Origin: a virus
Strand: one strand, 5' to 3'
DNA length: 64,000 bases
IMG/VR virus record: IMGVR_UViG_3300036792_000107
Coordinates: 1 to 64,000 of that record
Shown: in pieces, positions 1 through 7,199 of the stretch
How the letters are laid out: each line of letters begins with the position of its first letter
Position numbering within the stretch: the stretch's first letter is position 1
Position numbers and translations under genes: made by a program
Notes under the pieces: model-generated
Told to the model about the DNA's origin: nothing
Database searches by the model: none
Seen by the model: the letters and a program-made list of their open reading frames with translations, nothing else

Positions 1-428
1 AGATTTCGCAAGACCAAACCGTCCGCCGGCGCAATTTCATAAAAAATTGCGAATTAACCGCCATTTCGGAATTGTCCGAATTCATTTGCCGGCGACAATT
101 GCAAATGGCACGCCGACCGTTGCGCGCGACAATTGCGAGGCGGCTAGAATGGTCGCACGAATAGGCACTCCGGAATAGGCACTCCCCTGTGCACGCGGCA
201 ATTGATAAGCAATCCACATTCGCATGTAGTTAGCAATGTTAACAACTCCATCAATGCAATCATATAACTGTATGCACGTACGCCCGTTAACCACACATGG
301 TTACTTATACAGATGGAATAAATGCAAGATCAATTACGTTATACCTACTGCGAACGTCGATAGTGGGGGCCGGCTCACCGTGTGCAGTGCTGCCACTGAC
401 ATACACTCAATACATGAACTGGACATAC
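1..428. other. Left-end region without a convincing gene; short repeats
   Basis: No ORF here has a ribosome site or protein-like composition. It holds short repeats: an 8-bp inverted repeat (30-37 with 44-51), a 6-bp one (65-70 with 75-80), two copies of GCGACAATTGC (92-102, 126-136) and a tandem 13-base repeat GAATAGGCACTCC (159-171, 173-185). The stretch is visibly AT-richer than the rest of the window. It could hold replication, packaging or promoter sites, but nothing in the sequence decides this. Confidence 0.5.
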
Positions 429-662
429 ATGCCTGAACCTACCAATCGTGACATCATGTCCAAGCTGGACATGCTGGACACAGCGATCACCACACGGTTG
501 ACTGCGCTGGAAACGCGCATGATTAACCTAACGGCCAAAGTGGACGAAATAGACACGCGCCTCGAACGTGTTGAAACGGATGTACGTGACATGCGTACCA
601 CACTTAGCTATCTGCACAACTCACACATACAGCATGTGATGGATAGCGATAGGCACACATAG
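429..662 (+). CDS. Small coiled-coil protein, unknown function
   Basis: 77 residues. After a short N-terminal tail the whole protein reads as a heptad repeat with Leu/Ile/Val at a and d positions (about residues 11-65) and charged residues elsewhere, so a long dimeric or trimeric coiled coil is likely. A start at 414 in the same frame is also possible; neither start has a good Shine-Dalgarno site. It is isolated and followed at once by two hairpins that probably end its transcript. Function unknown. Confidence 0.6.
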   Translation: MPEPTNRDIMSKLDMLDTAITTRLTALETRMINLTAKVDEIDTRLERVETDVRDMRTTLSYLHNSHIQHVMDSDRHT

Positions 663-680
663 ACACATAGCAGACGCACA

Positions 681-715
681 CAATGCCCAGACTCGATACC
701 TGAGTCTGGGCATTG
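681..715 (+). terminator. Perfect 14-bp hairpin, probable terminator
   Basis: 681-694 is exactly complementary to 702-715 around a 7-base loop. It begins 18 bases after the stop of the coiled-coil gene. There is no long T run, as is common in actinobacterial terminators. Confidence 0.65.
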
Positions 716-732
716 CTATGTTCGAATCAGTA

Positions 733-766
733 AACGGCGATATCGGTAATGTCCGATATCGCCGTT
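733..766 (+). terminator. Second perfect 14-bp hairpin
   Basis: 733-746 pairs perfectly with 753-766 around a 6-base loop, followed by GCTGTTTTCG. It lies 17 bases after the first hairpin, so the two form a tandem terminator or an RNA-end stabilising pair. Confidence 0.6.
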
Positions 767-877
767 GCTGTTTTCGAATTTATTGCTGTGTTCATTCGAA
801 TCTAGCTAGCTCACCTGCCCCGATATCAAAGCGGACATATAGGCGAATATCTCCGAATCGATGCCGGGTATACGACC

Positions 878-1057
878 ATGCCTAGAAGCACGTTTAGGCT
901 CTCAGATTGGCTCTTTGGTGCCTTAGAACGGTTCTTGCAGGTCACAGCGTTACGGCATCGCTACGATATCGATTCGTTCATCGGTAGGAACGTGCGTACG
1001 CGCGCACGGAAGATGCCCCGGTTTGTCCTACGAACCAAACTCGCAAAAGTTTTTTGA
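878..1057 (+). CDS. Possible small basic protein
   Basis: An open frame of 59 codons starting ATG, rich in Arg/Lys and Phe/Leu. No clear ribosome site precedes it. It is the only protein-like frame in the 663-2057 stretch. It may be a small DNA-binding protein or not a gene at all. Confidence 0.35.
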   Translation: MPRSTFRLSDWLFGALERFLQVTALRHRYDIDSFIGRNVRTRARKMPRFVLRTKLAKVF

Positions 1058-1737
1058 ATCTGCCTAGAACCTGCGCACATATACCGACAATGCCCGGTTT
1101 GTCATAGCTAGTTTGCCTGGTTCTGTGTAGCGATGTACCGATTTTATCCCGTTAACCTGTAGCGGGTAACGCGCTAGGTTGGAGCTAGATGGAAATTTGA
1201 ACAGCGGCCGGGGGGCCGGCGCGCGGGACCTGCCGTAGGGCGGGATTCGCGCAAACGCTCCCCGTGTCCGCACGCAACTTGAGAACTTGATACGCGCGAC
1301 GAAATCGGCTCACCAGCGGCTAATCCGTGCGTGCTTGCAACAGGAACTATATAACGGCAACTAGAGCAAGCAGGCCAGTGTTAGACCGGGCGTGAAGCGA
1401 CAGAGACGGATGGGACGTTCCCTTAATCGCGCGGAATGGTGAGATGGTACAAAATCGGAAAAACCGGACACTTCCACTGTTCGGTTACCATCTCCAAACA
1501 AAGGCCGATATTTTGCTGGTTTAGAACAAACCAGAGCACACAGCGAAAACGTGTGTCTGACTGTTCAATCGCTTTCAACTGTCCTACGGCGACGGATTGA
1601 CTGTTCAGGTTTACAGGGTGCCCTGGCACGGAAGTAGCGGGACCATTAGCAGATGGTTCGAAATGCTTTACCTATCCCTCAGCTCAACGGGTGTGAGCGT
1701 ACAAATGGCCGCACACCCTGCGCATTACCTCAGCTTC
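1058..1737. other. Non-coding stretch
   Basis: No supported gene. Contains a 7-bp hairpin (1516-1522 with 1528-1534) and three ACTGTTC motifs (near 1477, 1560 and 1600), two of them inside the longer direct repeat TGACTGTTCA. No function can be assigned. Confidence 0.4.
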
Positions 1738-2034
1738 CCAATTCCGACCGTCCAATAGACGGAAGTCCGCGTAATGGTTCGCCTAGCGGCGTAACTGCAT
1801 TGCGCTTAATTTCGTCTCCGGACGGTCGGAATTGGACGGCTATTAGGGCGTTCGATATACGCGGTTTCATTCGCGGCTATCGAACGTCGCAATAGCCGTT
1901 AGCCGTGCATAAGGCAGGAATGATACTCCTGAAACCGGAGTTTGGCGTCAATGCCGTTCTAGTGACCAGAGAAACAGCGCGCGGACACTCTTACGTATCT
2001 AGCGGTAATCCGAGAGATAGCCAATGCACGGCTA
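1738..2034. repeat. Cluster of inverted repeats (structured region)
   Basis: Three inverted repeats follow each other: 1738-1753 with 1820-1835 (16 bp, perfect); 1838-1844 plus 1850-1857 with 1878-1885 plus 1891-1897 (15 bp interrupted by a 5-base internal loop); and 1900-1910 with 2024-2034 (11 bp, perfect). No supported coding sequence overlaps them. The density points to a structured RNA or a DNA site such as an origin or packaging region; the sequence alone does not choose. Confidence 0.6.
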
Positions 2035-2057
2035 CGGCGTTATATGAAAGGCATCTC

Positions 2058-2126
2058 ATGATCACATTCCTAATCGCTCTCGCAATCCTCATCCTAATCG
2101 TGTTCTCGGCAATCAAGGGACGGTAA
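2058..2126 (+). CDS. 22-residue membrane peptide
   Basis: One hydrophobic helix (about residues 3-18) ending in a basic tail, behind a good ribosome site (GAAAGG, 8 bases before ATG). It is the first gene of the early-type block and is followed two bases later by the next start. A single-pass inner-membrane peptide; role unknown. Confidence 0.6.
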   Translation: MITFLIALAILILIVFSAIKGR

Positions 2127-2128
2127 CC

Positions 2129-2281
2129 GTGCTCACTCTCAGCACCCTACGCGACATGCAAGCGACTCTGGACACCCGTTACCGCGCCGGCGAGATCACG
2201 GTGACCGAATACATGTCACTGTCAGAAGATGTCTCCGTTCTAGAGGCACGCTACAGCCGCTCACACGCGACGGTGAGGTAA
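2129..2281 (+). CDS. Small helical protein, unknown
   Basis: 50 residues, GTG start two bases after the preceding stop. The sequence is short, helical and charged (central RYRAGEITVTEYM segment), a pattern often seen in small phage proteins with an alpha-helical hairpin. No family recognised. Confidence 0.6.
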   Translation: MLTLSTLRDMQATLDTRYRAGEITVTEYMSLSEDVSVLEARYSRSHATVR

Positions 2282-2287
2282 CCAGCC

Positions 2288-2527
2288 ATGGCACGCCACA
2301 CTCACGCTTCCAAGCCGCCTACAGCCATTTCTAGCGGCTTTACGGGCACTGGCGGAAGGTTCGCACCCAACAACGGACACGCGGACATCGCACCTTCCCG
2401 CACATCCATTCACGCAAAGCCTCACGTTGCCTACCGTCCGGCTAATTCCGACGGCAGCGGTATCGAGAGGCATCGCGGCCACAAGTTCTCTCAGGCATCG
2501 TACGAATCCACACAGCTAGGTTGGTGA
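2288..2527 (+). CDS. Small polar protein, unknown
   Basis: 79 residues, rich in Ser, His, Gly and Pro with little hydrophobic core, so possibly disordered or nucleic-acid binding. ATG six bases after the previous stop; the next gene follows four bases downstream. No family recognised. Confidence 0.6.
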   Translation: MARHTHASKPPTAISSGFTGTGGRFAPNNGHADIAPSRTSIHAKPHVAYRPANSDGSGIERHRGHKFSQASYESTQLGW

Positions 2528-2531
2528 CATC

Positions 2532-2717
2532 ATGGCTCAATTCCTCACGCTAGACACACTCCGTACGCTCACAAGTGACCAGCAGCAATTCCTACAGGCA
2601 CACGCTGCCGGCCCACTGGTCACCCCGCGCGACCTTAACGACGCGACTCTCGCCGGCTGGTCATGCGGATTCGACTACCGGGACAGTGCCGGCATTCTCC
2701 GGCACTCAACGCACTAG
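2532..2717 (+). CDS. Small protein, unknown
   Basis: 61 residues starting with an amphipathic helix (LDTLRTLTSDQQQFLQAHA) and ending in a short Trp/Tyr/Phe segment. Good spacing from a GGTTGGTGAC ribosome site. Last gene before conserved hairpin A. Confidence 0.65.
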   Translation: MAQFLTLDTLRTLTSDQQQFLQAHAAGPLVTPRDLNDATLAGWSCGFDYRDSAGILRHSTH

Positions 2718-2727
2718 GCGCATGTTG

Positions 2728-2762
2728 ATAGTGATGGGCAGACCCGTTCTGTCCGTCGCTAT
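2728..2762 (+). terminator. Conserved intercistronic hairpin A
   Basis: 2728-2742 pairs with 2748-2762 (15 bp, several G-U pairs, 5-base loop). The G-U pairs work only in the + strand RNA, so this is an RNA structure. It lies between a stop (2717) and the next ribosome site. Hairpins B (3752-3787) and C (5807-5845) share its position and shape. Confidence 0.6.
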
Positions 2763-2795
2763 AGATGTACACCTATTAGTGAGAGGGAAAACACA

Positions 2796-2975
2796 ATGGA
2801 AGACCTAAACACGTTCAAACACATCATCAACGCCAGTTACGACACCTACGCCGACGTCATGCGCAGTGAACGACGCGCGGTGGAATCGTTCGTGACGGAT
2901 GTCACAGAGTCAATCGTCGCTTACGTGCAAGGTGTTGGCGACGCGCGGCGAGACAACGGATGGACTTGGAGCTAG
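2796..2975 (+). CDS. Small acidic helical protein, unknown
   Basis: 59 residues behind a GAGAGGG ribosome site downstream of hairpin A. Mostly one long charged helix with a Trp-rich C terminus. No family recognised. Confidence 0.65.
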   Translation: MEDLNTFKHIINASYDTYADVMRSERRAVESFVTDVTESIVAYVQGVGDARRDNGWTWS

Positions 2976-2977
2976 CC

Positions 2978-3154
2978 ATGCAAAGCTACTGCCACAATTG
3001 CGGGCACTTCTCACAGCTCAACACCTCCGCACTCTGCACATGGTGCGTTAGGCGATTCTACGAGCTAAGCCGGCTGCCACGTCCGACCGACAACGACGTT
3101 CCCGTTACGGCACTGGCATGGTCGCACATGCCTACGATGGAGGTCTCGCCGTGA
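2978..3154 (+). CDS. Small zinc-ribbon protein
   Basis: 58 residues. Two CxxC pairs (CHNC near residue 5, CTWC near residue 23) form a zinc-ribbon knuckle pair, followed by a basic and proline-rich tail. The ATG at 2978 lies two bases after the preceding stop, which excludes the longer upstream start. Probable nucleic-acid or protein adaptor; role unknown. Confidence 0.65.
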   Translation: MQSYCHNCGHFSQLNTSALCTWCVRRFYELSRLPRPTDNDVPVTALAWSHMPTMEVSP

Positions 3155-3321
3155 ACTACGTACGCGTCGAAACACAGCGTAAGCCGCTACCCTCACCCGT
3201 TGCCGTATCGGTCTACACATCCGAGTCATGGCAAGCGGCTATGGCTGACTGGCGATTCGCCAGCCGTTACCACGTCGTATCCGTCCAACCGTGTTCCCGC
3301 CACGGGAAGGTCAACTCATGA
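3151..3321 (+). CDS. Small protein, unknown
   Basis: 56 residues, GTG start overlapping the previous stop by four bases (GTGA), implying translational coupling. Beta-like, with a single Cys. No family recognised. Confidence 0.6.
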   Translation: MNYVRVETQRKPLPSPVAVSVYTSESWQAAMADWRFASRYHVVSVQPCSRHGKVNS

Positions 3322-3539
3322 GCGCGCACATTCTTAGGTTCAACGATCACATCGTCGCTATCGAGTGCGACGACAACACCAATCGCCGCTCACGCGCGGC
3401 GCAGATAGGCGCGGTAAAGCGGTGGTACGAACGTGAGATGGGAGTAAAGCTCACACTGTCCAGTACGTCCTACTCAGAAACCTACGGGTTTCTGCACCGA
3501 TCCACGTTCAACTACACCGTTAACACTTTGGAGTCATGA
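3318..3539 (+). CDS. Small protein, unknown
   Basis: 73 residues, ATGA overlap with the preceding gene. The region AAQIGAVKRWYEREMGVKLTL looks like a helix followed by a strand; the rest is polar. No family recognised. Confidence 0.6.
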   Translation: MSAHILRFNDHIVAIECDDNTNRRSRAAQIGAVKRWYEREMGVKLTLSSTSYSETYGFLHRSTFNYTVNTLES

Positions 3540-3745
3540 TGTATCAGCCGGCCTATTACCTTGGACGTCGAATCCACGTGTTCCGTCCGGATTCCCACCC
3601 CGCTGTTTACGTGTACACGTACGTACGGCAGCAAGTCACGTCAGCCCCCGGTCTAAAGGGCAGTCACACAAGCCGTAAGGCGCGACTGCGCCTAGCGCAC
3701 GTCGAATCACGGTTGCTCCTGCCCCGCGCCGGCTCCGCACTGTAA
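3536..3745 (+). CDS. Small basic protein, unknown
   Basis: 69 residues; ATG at 3536 overlaps the preceding stop, with a second ATG at 3539. Aromatic N-terminal half and Arg/Lys-rich C-terminal half (TSRKARLRLAHVESR). Last gene before hairpin B. Confidence 0.6.
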   Translation: MMYQPAYYLGRRIHVFRPDSHPAVYVYTYVRQQVTSAPGLKGSHTSRKARLRLAHVESRLLLPRAGSAL

Positions 3746-3751
3746 CCATCA

Positions 3752-3787
3752 TGGTGATCGGTAGGCCACTACGGCTATCGGTCGCCA
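3752..3787 (+). terminator. Conserved intercistronic hairpin B
   Basis: 3752-3764 pairs with 3775-3787 (13 bp including G-U pairs); further pairs form inside the loop. It starts six bases after a stop codon. Sequence and pairing closely match hairpin C: both have TCGGTAG on the 5' arm and CTATCGGT on the 3' arm. Confidence 0.6.
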
Positions 3788-3798
3788 CGGTAGTTAGC

Positions 3799-3825
3799 AG
3801 TCAATCGAGAGGCAGTCACCATGCA
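3799..3825 (+). promoter_or_regulatory. Repeated ribosome-binding leader
   Basis: A 27-base segment containing AATCGAGAGGCAGTC and the start codon recurs without change at 4041-4067, and 17 bases of it recur at 5859-5875. Each copy places GAGAGG 7-9 bases before an ATG. Shared leaders suggest a common translation signal or duplication of gene cassettes. Confidence 0.6.
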
Positions 3826-4042
3826 GCTAGCTCAGTCGCATAGCGACAATCATCACATCATTGAATCCAAAACCACAACCGTAGCCTATTTCAACGGTCG
3901 CATGTACCGCACTCAACAGCGCACGGCTTACTACGTCTGCAAGAGCGACCCTAGCGCGACATTCCGCGCGACGTCGGTAGTCCGATGGCTGGTCGGCAAC
4001 GCGAACGCTCATGGCGACTACGTTCGTTCGTACTATTCCTAG
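3821..4042 (+). CDS. Small protein, paralogue of the 10458-10685 product
   Basis: 73 residues. The central segment VAYFNGRMYRTQQRTAYYV resembles VRYFNGRKYHIFDRIEHYV in the gene at 10458, so the two are distant paralogues. Starts within the repeated leader. Function unknown. Confidence 0.65.
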   Translation: MQLAQSHSDNHHIIESKTTTVAYFNGRMYRTQQRTAYYVCKSDPSATFRATSVVRWLVGNANAHGDYVRSYYS

Positions 4043-4067
4043 TCAATCGAGAGGCAGTCACCATGCA
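4041..4067 (+). promoter_or_regulatory. Repeated ribosome-binding leader, second copy
   Basis: Identical over 27 bases to 3799-3825, including the ATG and the next two bases. It directly follows the stop of the previous gene, without a hairpin in front. Confidence 0.55.
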
Positions 4068-4368
4068 CGGCATATTCAACGTGTCCCTTCCCGACGTTCG
4101 CCTAGCCCACGTCACAGTTCCCGCTCCCGAACTACAGGAGGGGATGATGATTCAGGTCACGGAATCCGAGATGTGCCGTGACGAAATAACCGACGAAATC
4201 GAATACATAGACAACACGTGGCAAGCACAAGTATCCGCAGTCTCTCCTGTCTGGAATGCGCCTAGTGAACTGTTCGTGTCATTCGGCGACGGTCCAGGCG
4301 CGTGGATACTAAAGTCACAGCACGTAATCCTGGTTATGGGTCTGCTCAACTCACACGGAAGGTTCTAG
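4063..4368 (+). CDS. Hypothetical protein
   Basis: 101 residues, predicted mostly beta strand, acidic in the middle (residues about 33-50). Start fixed by the repeated leader; a longer frame upstream overlaps the previous gene and is rejected. No family recognised. Confidence 0.65.
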   Translation: MHGIFNVSLPDVRLAHVTVPAPELQEGMMIQVTESEMCRDEITDEIEYIDNTWQAQVSAVSPVWNAPSELFVSFGDGPGAWILKSQHVILVMGLLNSHGRF

Positions 4369-4370
4369 CC

Positions 4371-4652
4371 ATGGCAGACATCACAGTGGGCGGTATCGGG
4401 TCCTACGATAAAGACTCGCGCTACGGCCTAGTTCTAGGGTCATGGATCACACGCGGCATCACGGACACTCCGCAAGTGGACATCGAGATAGACCCAACAG
4501 ACATCGCGTTCATCACGTGCGCGGTAATCGACAAGTACGGACTAGACAACGTCCGGCGCATGATCGATAACATCGCACAACAGGACCCTACCGGCCGATC
4601 GGTCGGACTGTCCGCGCCGGCCCGGCTCTTGGAGGGTAGGAAACTCAAGTGA
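4371..4652 (+). CDS. Hypothetical protein
   Basis: 93 residues, ATG two bases after the previous stop. The C-terminal half (IAFITCAVIDKYGLDNVRRM) looks like an alpha-helical segment; the N-terminal half is Gly/Tyr rich. No family recognised. Confidence 0.6.
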   Translation: MADITVGGIGSYDKDSRYGLVLGSWITRGITDTPQVDIEIDPTDIAFITCAVIDKYGLDNVRRMIDNIAQQDPTGRSVGLSAPARLLEGRKLK

Positions 4653-4861
4653 CGTTCACCTATCGCATGACTCCCAGCGAATACGAACGCTACCTAAGCG
4701 AACGGGACGCGCTAGCCGACGATGTGTCATTCCGACAGTCAGCTATGCGGCTAGTCGTGATAGCTGACGGCAAATGGATTCTAGACGGCACGCACGCGCG
4801 CGCCGCCTACGATTCCGGTTTCTACTGGGTACGTACCGCGCGCCCGGTTACATGGCTTTAG
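4649..4861 (+). CDS. Hypothetical protein
   Basis: 70 residues, GTG start in a GTGA overlap with the preceding gene. Helical N terminus (MTPSEYERYLSERDALADDV) then a beta-rich tail with three Trp. No family recognised. Confidence 0.6.
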   Translation: MTFTYRMTPSEYERYLSERDALADDVSFRQSAMRLVVIADGKWILDGTHARAAYDSGFYWVRTARPVTWL

Positions 4862-4876
4862 TGAAAGGGAACTGAC

Positions 4877-5068
4877 ATGCGACTAGACAGTGACGACTAC
4901 AGGGAATCGCCTTACACGCGGTACCTGACAGACAACACGTCGGTATGGGTATGGGGAGCGTTCGATTACGCCGACATGTCCATAGTCGCGCCGCTAGGCA
5001 CGCTTGGCGAACACCGTAGCCTAGTGGCAGACCAGATACGCGCTGAAATAGAAAAGAGAAGCGCATGA
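4877..5068 (+). CDS. Hypothetical protein
   Basis: 63 residues, preceded by GAAAGGGAAC. Aromatic N-terminal half, helical C-terminal half. It overlaps the next start by four bases. No family recognised. Confidence 0.6.
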   Translation: MRLDSDDYRESPYTRYLTDNTSVWVWGAFDYADMSIVAPLGTLGEHRSLVADQIRAEIEKRSA

Positions 5069-5397
5069 TAGACATCACGACAAACCGCGTCATTCACTTT
5101 CACATGTACGTCAGCCGGTACATTCACCGTCTCGGCAACCTGCCTAGCGGTACCTACTGGTGGGACAACGGAGACGGGTACGCCACGACAAACGTCATAG
5201 CCGCATGGCCCGTAGTGACTCACTTCCGTATCCCGCTATCCGGCGGTGACCTAGAAGTGTCCGACGTGGCCGGCGAATGGCACCGTACCGGCTGGCAGGT
5301 CACAGAGCCGGCGTTTACCGGATACGCCACGCTAGAAGATTTCGACGTCGCCACGTACCGCGTCCCGTCGTTCATCCCGCCGGAGCATGATTCATGA
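5065..5397 (+). CDS. Hypothetical protein
   Basis: 110 residues, ATGA overlap with the previous gene. Rich in Tyr, Trp and Gly and likely all-beta. The segment RYIHRLGNLPSGTYWWDNGDG has no match I recognise. Confidence 0.6.
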   Translation: MIDITTNRVIHFHMYVSRYIHRLGNLPSGTYWWDNGDGYATTNVIAAWPVVTHFRIPLSGGDLEVSDVAGEWHRTGWQVTEPAFTGYATLEDFDVATYRVPSFIPPEHDS

Positions 5398-5516
5398 CGA
5401 TGGCCTACCTCCGTTACCTGACGGATGACACCTACAGCCTAGATGCCGCTCTTGAGGACGGCATGACCGATGACGAGTACCTAGAAGTAACCGACCCGTA
5501 CGGAGATGATGAGTGA
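5394..5516 (+). CDS. 40-residue acidic protein
   Basis: Short acidic protein (about 12 Asp/Glu, 1 Arg) in an ATGA overlap behind and a TGATG junction ahead, which is the main reason to call it. No family recognised. Confidence 0.55.
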   Translation: MTMAYLRYLTDDTYSLDAALEDGMTDDEYLEVTDPYGDDE

Positions 5517-5800
5517 TGGCACGCTTCTACCTGTCAGGCACGAACGGCCGTTCCGGTAGCTTTTCAGCCGGCGGACGTTCATCGATATCGTCAAGCCACA
5601 CACGCGGCTGGTCTGCCGGCGTGGAAGTCGAATGTTTTGCGCTAGAGGACGGGCGAGACCGATTCGACGTGTACATGACGCCCGGATCTACCGGCGCTGG
5701 TCACCGTGTCCTAGTCGGGCAGGTCTACAGCCGAGAGGCGGGTTCCCGGCGTGGCCCTAAGTGGCTTGCAGCGCTAGGACGTAAGTCCACTGTGGTTTAA
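5516..5800 (+). CDS. Hypothetical protein
   Basis: 94 residues; ATG in a TGATG junction (GTG at 5513 is an alternative). Ser/Gly/Arg-rich N terminus then beta-like. Last gene before hairpin C. Confidence 0.6.
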   Translation: MARFYLSGTNGRSGSFSAGGRSSISSSHTRGWSAGVEVECFALEDGRDRFDVYMTPGSTGAGHRVLVGQVYSREAGSRRGPKWLAALGRKSTVV

Positions 5801-5806
5801 CTCCCC

Positions 5807-5845
5807 CGGTAATCGGTAGGTCACCCCGTAGCCTATCGGTTGCCG
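5807..5845 (+). terminator. Conserved intercistronic hairpin C
   Basis: 5807-5820 pairs with 5832-5845 (14 bp with conserved G-U positions, 11-base loop). It lies six bases after a stop and is followed by the third copy of the repeated leader. Confidence 0.6.
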
Positions 5846-5876
5846 TAGGAACTAAACCCAATCGAGAGGCAGTCAA

Positions 5877-6149
5877 ATGAACGACAACACCGACGCGCTG
5901 CATACCGCGCTTGCCAACGATGAAGTTCTCTACAGCGAACTAGAGTCGCGCGCTAGGTACGCCGGCGCAGTAGCAAAGGATGAGGGAGAATTCTTTGAAA
6001 TCCTCGCAGACGAGATATGGGAAGTAGCGTGCGACAACTCGGAACACATCCCCGGCTACTCGCATACGGAGCCTATCGACTACACAGAAGTTAACTGGGA
6101 AGAAATAGCCCGCACCTATGAATACAACGACTACCGGGACAGTGAGTGA
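5877..6149 (+). CDS. Acidic hypothetical protein
   Basis: 90 residues, strongly acidic (about one quarter Asp/Glu), one Cys, helical. Starts behind the third copy of the AATCGAGAGGCAGTC leader. An acidic early phage protein could mimic DNA or bind a host factor, but that is speculation. Confidence 0.65.
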   Translation: MNDNTDALHTALANDEVLYSELESRARYAGAVAKDEGEFFEILADEIWEVACDNSEHIPGYSHTEPIDYTEVNWEEIARTYEYNDYRDSE

Positions 6150-6367
6150 CAATGGAAGCAAGCGAACGCAAGGCGCTAGCCGCAAAGCTGCATCGCGCGA
6201 ACAGTCTGGTAAACCAGTCACGGCTAGCTAATGACGGATTCCAGCGATCCGAAATAGCCGGCGATGCATCCAAGCTAATCAAAGAGGTAATCGAGTCGCT
6301 TATGGATTCCAGCGGCATGACCGATTACTACGGCAACCCTACGGAGCGCGATGATGGTACGCGATAA
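6146..6367 (+). CDS. Small helical protein
   Basis: 73 residues, GTG start in a GTGA overlap (an ATG lies two codons in). Amphipathic helices, no Cys. No family recognised. Confidence 0.6.
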   Translation: MTMEASERKALAAKLHRANSLVNQSRLANDGFQRSEIAGDASKLIKEVIESLMDSSGMTDYYGNPTERDDGTR

Positions 6368-6524
6368 CGGCGCGGTGCTTCACCTAATCGCCCGGCAGGT
6401 AAGGCGCATGTCAGACACAGAGGTATACGCACTTACGACAGTGCCCGACCGCGTGACGCGAGAGATAGCAGAACGCGTAGCGCATGAGCGCGCCGAACGA
6501 TACGCAATGGAGAGTGAATCGTGA
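6351..6524 (+). CDS. Small helical protein
   Basis: 57 residues starting ATG at 6351 (or 6354), overlapping the previous gene by 17 bases. Arg/Glu-rich helix throughout. It ends in a GTGA overlap with the next start. Confidence 0.55.
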   Translation: MMVRDNGAVLHLIARQVRRMSDTEVYALTTVPDRVTREIAERVAHERAERYAMESES

Positions 6525-6751
6525 CCAGTCCGCTAGACCGCTTGCGGTACCACGTATCAGGACCGGGAAGCAAAGGGCCGCCTATCACAGAAATACCGCC
6601 CCGGCGTTGTACCTACTGCGGGTCGTACAACCCTCCCGAAACAGCTATGCATACCGCGTTCGTGCGAGCAGCATTCTCCGGACCATATGGTCCTACCGGC
6701 CTTATGTGTGCCGACCCTGATTACTGTGAAGATATGCAAGGGGAATCGTGA
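6521..6751 (+). CDS. Small Cys-containing protein
   Basis: 76 residues, GTG start. CTYC (residues about 30-33) and two further Cys near the C terminus could bind one zinc ion. No family recognised. Confidence 0.6.
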   Translation: MTSPLDRLRYHVSGPGSKGPPITEIPPRRCTYCGSYNPPETAMHTAFVRAAFSGPYGPTGLMCADPDYCEDMQGES

Positions 6752-6948
6752 CCGTTAAGGCTCCCGATAGCCTAGCCGTTACGCAACTGCTAGAAGCCTA
6801 CGATCTGACTACCGGCAATGCGGGATGCAGTTTCAGTATGTGCCCCGGCAGTGACGGCAACAAGATCGTAGGAATGCTGACATGTCGCGCGTGCGCTAGC
6901 CACATCCTACTGCGCCGCGCGCTAAAGCGAATGGGAATAGAGGTATAA
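6748..6948 (+). CDS. Small Cys-containing protein
   Basis: 66 residues, GTG start in a GTGA overlap. Four Cys arranged C-x4-C and C-x2-C with a helical basic C terminus, consistent with a zinc finger. No family recognised. Confidence 0.6.
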   Translation: MTVKAPDSLAVTQLLEAYDLTTGNAGCSFSMCPGSDGNKIVGMLTCRACASHILLRRALKRMGIEV

Positions 6949-6951
6949 CAG

Positions 6952-7191
6952 ATGAACTACCGGCAGATCCTAGACCGTGAGAACGATCTGGTTAACGGCA
7001 TCACTAAAGCGTACGCCGAACAAGATTGGAGAATCGCGCTGGAAATGGCGCGTGAGATCGGCAAACTGTACTCACCCGACGACCCCCTAAAGGCCAGTCA
7101 GCTAGGATTCATGATCAGTACATTGGCTAACAGTCAGTGGTTCGCCGCAAAGCAGGACTCAGTACGCCAGCGCTACTCGGCTCAGTTCTAG
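6952..7191 (+). CDS. Helical hypothetical protein
   Basis: 79 residues, ATG three bases after the previous stop. All-helical pattern with regular Leu/Ile spacing. No family recognised. Confidence 0.65.
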   Translation: MNYRQILDRENDLVNGITKAYAEQDWRIALEMAREIGKLYSPDDPLKASQLGFMISTLANSQWFAAKQDSVRQRYSAQF

Positions 7192-7199
7192 GGGGAATC

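Noticed and set aside
1653-1895. 80-codon plus ORF in the left region
   Set aside because: It coincides with the inverted-repeat cluster, has no ribosome site, and its composition (Arg/Pro/Ser/Asn) follows the repeats.
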